Below are positions 59,865 to 64,000 of a stretch of DNA of 64,000 nucleotides, piece by piece (position 1 is the stretch's first letter; every line of letters starts with the position of its first letter). A program made the position numbers and the translations under genes. The notes under the pieces were generated by a model. It was not told the origin of the DNA and made no database searches. It worked only from the letters and a program-made list of their open reading frames with translations. Origin of the DNA: Chimonanthus salicifolius (taxonomy: Eukaryota; Streptophyta; Magnoliopsida; Laurales; Calycanthaceae); NCBI GenBank assembly GCA_013350335.1, contig CM023540.1, positions 28,747,175 to 28,811,174 of the forward strand, written 5' to 3'.

Positions 59865-61068
59865 GAGGCTTCATTTCAGGCATCCACTCGTCATCATTTT
59901 CTTATTATAGCCCTTTGAAGACTAATACTAGGACAACTTGGAATTGTTTTCTGATGAAAGAAATGCTCTCAGGCCGTTCTAATAACATAGGCTGTAGCTT
60001 TAGTAGAAATAATAACTGATTATATGTTTGTTGTAGGCTTGCAGTTCATGTTTTCTGTTACCTTGTTGAGTAACTGTTTTAGCTGTGTTCCGGCCTATGT
60101 GCCATGTCTCCCGGATACGGGTGTTCTCGGAGGGTTATGATGTGCCATTGGATTATGACTATCTATGTTCTACATCTATTTTGGCATCGATGGATTAAAA
60201 ATTACGTATGTCATTTTCTCTTGAATTATTTTTGGAAACATGTCAATATGGGCTGGTATTGGCCGATGTAAATTGGTGTTGGGCCAATACGGCAATACGG
60301 GTTGTATAGACTGATGTCAGAGTATTAGTTTCCTATTTTTGTTCCTCTGGTGGGAGGATGATGTCCTGCCTGGTTTGTTCTTCAATTTCCAAATTCCAAA
60401 CACAGCAGAATAGATACCAGCCATCCTACTAAAATGTTTGAACCTTTTTTTAATCTATTTTCCAACTTTTCTTTAAAGCCAATATGACCAAAATTTGGGT
60501 GAATTCAGTCTATGAAGTTGTGACCAATATGAATGATCCAACAAATATATTTCAAGTAATTGAAAAAAAATCAAGTCAACATTCACAAATTTAAATTAAA
60601 TGCAAGCTATGATTGTACAAAATAAATAGATGGGCATAAAACGATTGGATGGGCATAAAACGATTGGTCTTGCAATCAATTTAAGCAGGATATCCATGCT
60701 CGACTTTTAACCCACCATATAAATGTATCCAATTCTCAGGCTAAAATGGCCGAAATAGCAATTATTATTTTTTGACCAATTAAGCATTTGTATTATAATG
60801 AGAATATTATTACAACCCTAGTCACATGGCCACATTACATAGCCCCACATTGCACTCTCACTGAACTGCTGTAAAAGTCTTCAAGTAGGACATGGTGATG
60901 GTAAAACCCTTATTACATGGAAACAAACAAAGGGAAAGAACGCCATCAGAGCTATGAACCTGCAAGTCTGCCAAAAAAACAAGAGCCTGCTACTTGTTGT
61001 TTATGCAACCAGGACGTTCACAGCCACTTAGCCTGTTTATGCACAATGCAAAGCAAGAAGAAGATACG
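59865..61068. other. RanGAP 3' flank and intergenic DNA
   Basis: About the first 200 bp may be 3' UTR. At 60240-60310 there is a short stretch with TATTGGCCGATG and CCAATACGG words recalling the hAT-type MITEs, too short to call. The duplicated ATGGGCATAAAACGATTGG (60632 and 60650) is a two-unit tandem word. Confidence 0.45.
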
Positions 61069-61224
61069 TCACCTCCGCACCGATCCCGACATATCACTCG
61101 CACTTCTGCCGGTTCTCTCCACTGCATCCACATTTGACACAAAGATGACAAGCACAAGAAGACTAATAATAATAGCAATAGCAGGCGCTCTAACACCACC
61201 TCTCTTACTACTATGACTAGCCAT
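61069..61224 (-). CDS. Possible small secreted or membrane peptide, 51 residues
   Basis: Starts at the ATG at 61224 (MASHSSKRGG), has a strongly hydrophobic stretch APAIAIIISLLVLVIFVSN (about residues 13-31) ending in a signal-peptidase-like VDA, and a short polar tail ERTGRSASDMSGSVRR before TGA. On the minus strand a TATATAAAC box at about 61270-61262 and a GA/CT run precede it. I do not recognise a family. A second frame downstream contains a Cys-rich stretch (CRDRCGG, SSCFALC, RLSGC, RPGC), which may mean a frameshift or chance. Promoter-like context and the signal-like helix are the only support. Confidence 0.4.
   Translation of the reverse strand: MASHSSKRGGVRAPAIAIIISLLVLVIFVSNVDAVERTGRSASDMSGSVRR

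Positions 61225-61227
<3 letters not shown>

Positions 61228-61259
<32 letters not shown>
61228..61259 (+). repeat. (GA)n microsatellite
   Basis: About 16 GA units, CT-rich on the minus strand, directly upstream of the small peptide ORF start. Confidence 0.9.
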
Positions 61260-61262
<3 letters not shown>

Positions 61263-61579
61263 GTTTATATAAAGTAATTGGCATGAAAGCAATCTATATG
61301 TGAATCTCAAGTTGGACATTTTCATATTTTGATGTCTTTAAGAGGAGACTTTTCTAAGAGATACAGAGGAAGTTTCTATAAAGTAATTGGCGTGAAAGCA
61401 ATCTATATGTGAATCTCAAGTTGGAACATTTTTATATTTTGGTATGTCTTTAAGTGGACTTTTCTAAGAGATACAGAGGAAGTTTATATAAAGTTATTGC
61501 CATGAAAGCAATCTATAAGTGAATCTCAAGTTGGACAGTTTTATATTTTGATATGTCTTTAAGAGGAGACTTTTCTAAG
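61258..61579. repeat. Triplicated 103-110-bp unit upstream of the small ORF
   Basis: Units 61258-61366, 61367-61476 and 61477-61579 each begin AGGAAGTTTATATAAAG (CTATAAAG in the second). Each continues GAAAGCAATCTATA, GTGAATCTCAAGTTGGA and TTTCTAAG. Each unit carries a TATA-like word in minus orientation and a TGACATAC-type end. Divergence is a few percent. Confidence 0.9.
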
Positions 61580-62586
61580 CCTTGTGTAGATGGATCTGGC
61601 AATGTGGTGAGCATCATTAATTTAAAAGCATATCACAATGTTGACTTGGTTTTTAGAGCTCATGTGTTGATGGAAAAAATTTAGTCATGAGATTCAGTGA
61701 ACTGGTTTACAACGGATATTTTGAAAGGCTTTAAAAGTTTAAAACTAATTTTAAATTTGAGTCTTTGAACATCTACTTAAATAATCCAATCAATAAGATT
61801 TTAGTGACTCCACATTTAAGTACAGAACTTTTCACTCAAAGTGACTTTTTATCTGTGTAATATGTTTTTAAAGGTGCATTACTTTAAAATATTTAAAAAA
61901 AAAACTTGTAGTGTTAAAATTTTAAAGTCTTAAAAAACTTATCTTGATTTATCCGAGATCTCATATTTAGCATTGACCTTTTAAATCAAACTATTTTTTT
62001 TTTTTTTTTAACTTCATATGTTTTCTAGAAGTCAAAAAAGACTTTTTTGAGGATAAAAATGATTTAAATTAGTAAAAATATAAAAAGGCTTAGAATGGTT
62101 TAATTGATAAAGTCAAAATTGTTTTGACATATTCTATATTTAAAATAGAATTTTCGGCAATGATTTTTATAACTTTTTTTTATAATTTTAAAGACTATAA
62201 AATTTAAAATATTAAAAATAATTGAACACCTTTCCATTTCTAATGTGAAAGTTCAATGCTTTTCTGTTAAGTCAATGAAAGAGACTTGGGAGGAAACGTG
62301 ATTGGGTCGTGAGACATACACTGTACTGTGGTGTATTGTAGGACGAAAACCACCACCTACAGAGTAGAGATAGGATTCTCTTATTAATGTTTCAAAAATG
62401 ATGATGATAAAGTAATCTGCAGAGATTTTTATAGTAAAAATTCAAAATTATGAGAAAAAAGATATTCTAATGTGAGATTGAAATCAACATTAGTGAATAC
62501 TTTTCCAATAGAAACTTTTGCCGATCCTAAAACCATAATATCCTGTGATTGGGTGGGATCTTTAGGTATTTAATCATTCAGAATTG
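61580..62586. other. Intergenic AT-rich DNA, no gene seen
   Basis: No coding frame, RNA gene or element recognised. Confidence 0.5.
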
Positions 62587-62935
62587 TTGCAAAATTAAGA
62601 CATGATAATATTTTTGATGTAAAACTTACTTTCAAAAGATAGCTATTGAGAGAAGGGTGTTTCAAGAGTTATATAGAATCATTAATTTCACAAATTAACC
62701 GATGTGAAACTTTTGTCACTTCGCACCCGTCCTCACATACAGTTGCACCCTAAGGATGCACACATAACTTGCTTTGTTATCAACTTATCATGTTGGAAAA
62801 TTAAGACATGATAGTAGTTTTAAAGTAGAATTCACTTTCAAAAGCTAGCCATTGAGAGAAATGTACCTCAAGTATTATATAGAATCATTAGTTTCACAAA
62901 TTACCGATGTGGACTTTTTGTCACTTCACAAAAAA
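62587..62935. repeat. Direct repeat pair, possibly a decayed LTR-type element
   Basis: Blocks at about 62587-62735 and 62793-62935 share AAAATTAAGACATGATA, ACTTTCAAAAG, TATTGAGAGAA, TATATAGAATCATTA, TTTCACAAATTA, CCGATGTG and TTTTGTCACTTC in order. The 60-bp spacer has no primer site. The ACCGATGTGGACTTTT word resembles the GATGTGGGACT of the TRIM LTRs, hence a possible relation. Confidence 0.6.
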
Positions 62936-63492
62936 CATTTAGTGAGATGGACATTCAACAATTTGACTTTCTCCGTAGCAAGACGGTGTAAATGATTTGA
63001 GTGAAATTACAGTGCCACCTCTCCATGTTGATTTAAACTTTAACCCACTCCCAACTGACATTCTCCTACAAGTAGACGGGATACCCAACAAAATCGGCCA
63101 GTATTCAAAGTAAAAGCATACAATGCCATCTGGGATTTTGGAGATGGTTTCGTTTTTCAATTGCACTAACGAACAATTTTACAGCTTATAGACAAATAAA
63201 GATCTTCTGTAATCTCAAACCTAATTTGCTTCACATAGTTACAAAGAGTCAAATGTGGTCTGATTTTTACTTAAAAATTCAGTAATCTGAATAAAATAAA
63301 CTGATACAAACTATAGAACATGACATTTTAATGTCTGCACAGGCCGTTACTAGAGAGAAGCCGCTCATTTGATCCCAAGCTGAGAACATAAACATGCCCA
63401 CAGCTTAAAGTCACAAGAAGACCAATCTTCTAGTGTTGGATGTCAGTATCTTCATATTAGCTCTAATCAAACCTAACTACCAGAATCCCCTG
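62936..63492. other. Intergenic DNA / 3' flank of the right-edge gene
   Basis: Probably includes the 3' UTR of the minus-strand gene that ends at 63493. A 75-codon frame at 62939-63166 (minus) has no recognisable features. Confidence 0.4.
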
Positions 63493-64000
63493 CTAGAAGG
63501 GTGCCCTTGGATCAGATGGCAAACTAAAATGCCTACCATGGTTTGATAATGATGATCTTTTCCTCTTGTGGGTGCTCCACATAAGAACATCGCGTTGCCA
63601 ACCACTGACCCCTACACTCTGCACTCCATCTATGTTAGACTGCAATGGTTCCAACTTGACTTCTTCTGGTGTTTGGTTCCGAAATTTGTCTTTAATCCCT
63701 TGACTCACTACATACTCATTCTCATTCTTCACTAACGATATCTTCTCTTCGTCTTTTTTGATCTTAGGTTCATTAGCCTCAGGTACATGTTCTCTCGTCT
63801 TCGCCCTTTTCACAGGTTTAGAAGCGTCTTCCCCATCTTCTACAGCTGGCATCCATCGCATATCACTCATCAGGTCAGTGTATATGACCTCTTTTCTGAG
63901 CCGTTTTCCCATTGTTAGACCATCAGAAGCATGTAGATCCAGCATCCCATTTGTCTTCTCCCTTATCTTGGGAACAGAATATGCCCAGTCAGGCACCTCA
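63493..64000 (-). CDS. C-terminal part of a basic, probably nuclear protein (cut by right edge)
   Basis: Open on the minus strand from the window edge to TAG at 63495-63493, about 168 residues. It begins mid-protein (EVPDWAYSVPKIREKTNG). It contains GKRLRKEVIYTDLMSDMRW, which resembles the GKRxRKxVxY element found in C-terminal parts of Snf2/CHD-type chromatin proteins. It then has a Lys/Glu-rich stretch with PVKRAKTR and EPKIKKDEEK, and ends with THKRKRSSLSNHGRHFS. Several clusters look like nuclear localisation signals. No ATPase or bromodomain is inside the window, so a chromatin-remodelling assignment is only a guess. No intron is needed in this part. Confidence 0.6.
   Translation of the reverse strand, partial: EVPDWAYSVPKIREKTNGMLDLHASDGLTMGKRLRKEVIYTDLMSDMRWMPAVEDGEDASKPVKRAKTREHVPEANEPKIKKDEEKISLVKNENEYVVSQGIKDKFRNQTPEEVKLEPLQSNIDGVQSVGVSGWQRDVLMWSTHKRKRSSLSNHGRHFSLPSDPRAPF

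Noticed and set aside
1..64000. CRISPR array, bacterial operon or prophage
   Set aside because: The window is a plant nuclear sequence; no regularly spaced repeat-spacer array or bacterial gene organisation is present.

Overview
This window is nuclear DNA of a flowering plant. The evidence is GT-AG split genes with long introns, plant-only families (WPP-domain RanGAP, GUX xylan glucuronosyltransferase, U/P-type cyclin, ARIA-type ARM protein, a J-domain/ferredoxin-like plastid protein), AT-rich intergenic DNA and many plant transposon types. The species cannot be told from sequence alone; the gene set is dicot-like, and nothing resembles grass codon bias.

Layout, left to right. (1) 589-1152 (-): first two coding exons of an ARIA-like ARM-repeat protein, cut by the left edge. 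(2) 4493-12386 (+): a seven-exon gene for a 258-residue J-domain plus ferredoxin-like protein; its introns hold a LINE relic carrying a complete TRIM element. (3) 12.4-17.9 kb: intergenic, with a foldback element, a solo TRIM LTR and an LTR-like tract. (4) 18140-22813 (+): a 13-exon kinesin-14 gene of 825 residues, with MSA-like (M-phase MYB3R) motifs in the promoter and two KEN motifs in the tail. (5) 23122-25838 (-): a two-exon U/P-type cyclin converging on the kinesin, with a probable 5'-UTR intron reaching to about 28.59 kb. (6) 28.8-42.0 kb: a gene desert of AT-rich DNA, SINE-like copies, foldbacks and MITEs. (7) 42041-47074 (+): a two-exon GUX/PGSIP GT8 gene; its single intron contains a TRIM nested inside another TRIM. 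(8) 47.1-52.5 kb: TRIM-like LTR, a hAT-type MITE and a 3.47-kb solo LTR with an array of TCGGA/TCCGA palindromes. (9) 58233-59864 (+): an intronless RanGAP coding region, probably with a 5-kb 5'-UTR intron that holds a 1.38-kb non-autonomous hAT-like element. (10) 61069-61224 (-): a possible 51-residue membrane or secreted peptide whose upstream region is a 110-bp tandem triplication. (11) 63493-64000 (-): the C-terminal end of a basic, probably nuclear protein cut by the right edge.

The genes do not form an operon-like unit. The kinesin and the cyclin are both cell-cycle related and lie tail to tail. RanGAP also acts in mitosis, but 35 kb away; I see no evidence of a shared pathway. The strongest unusual signals are mobile-element architecture with exact target-site duplications (several TRIMs, three TIR elements, a giant solo LTR) and odd gene structure in the kinesin: a decayed exon duplication, a GC-AG intron, and an in-frame 42-bp repeat just past the stop. 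Coordinates of exons were checked for phase continuity; no transcript or database evidence was available.
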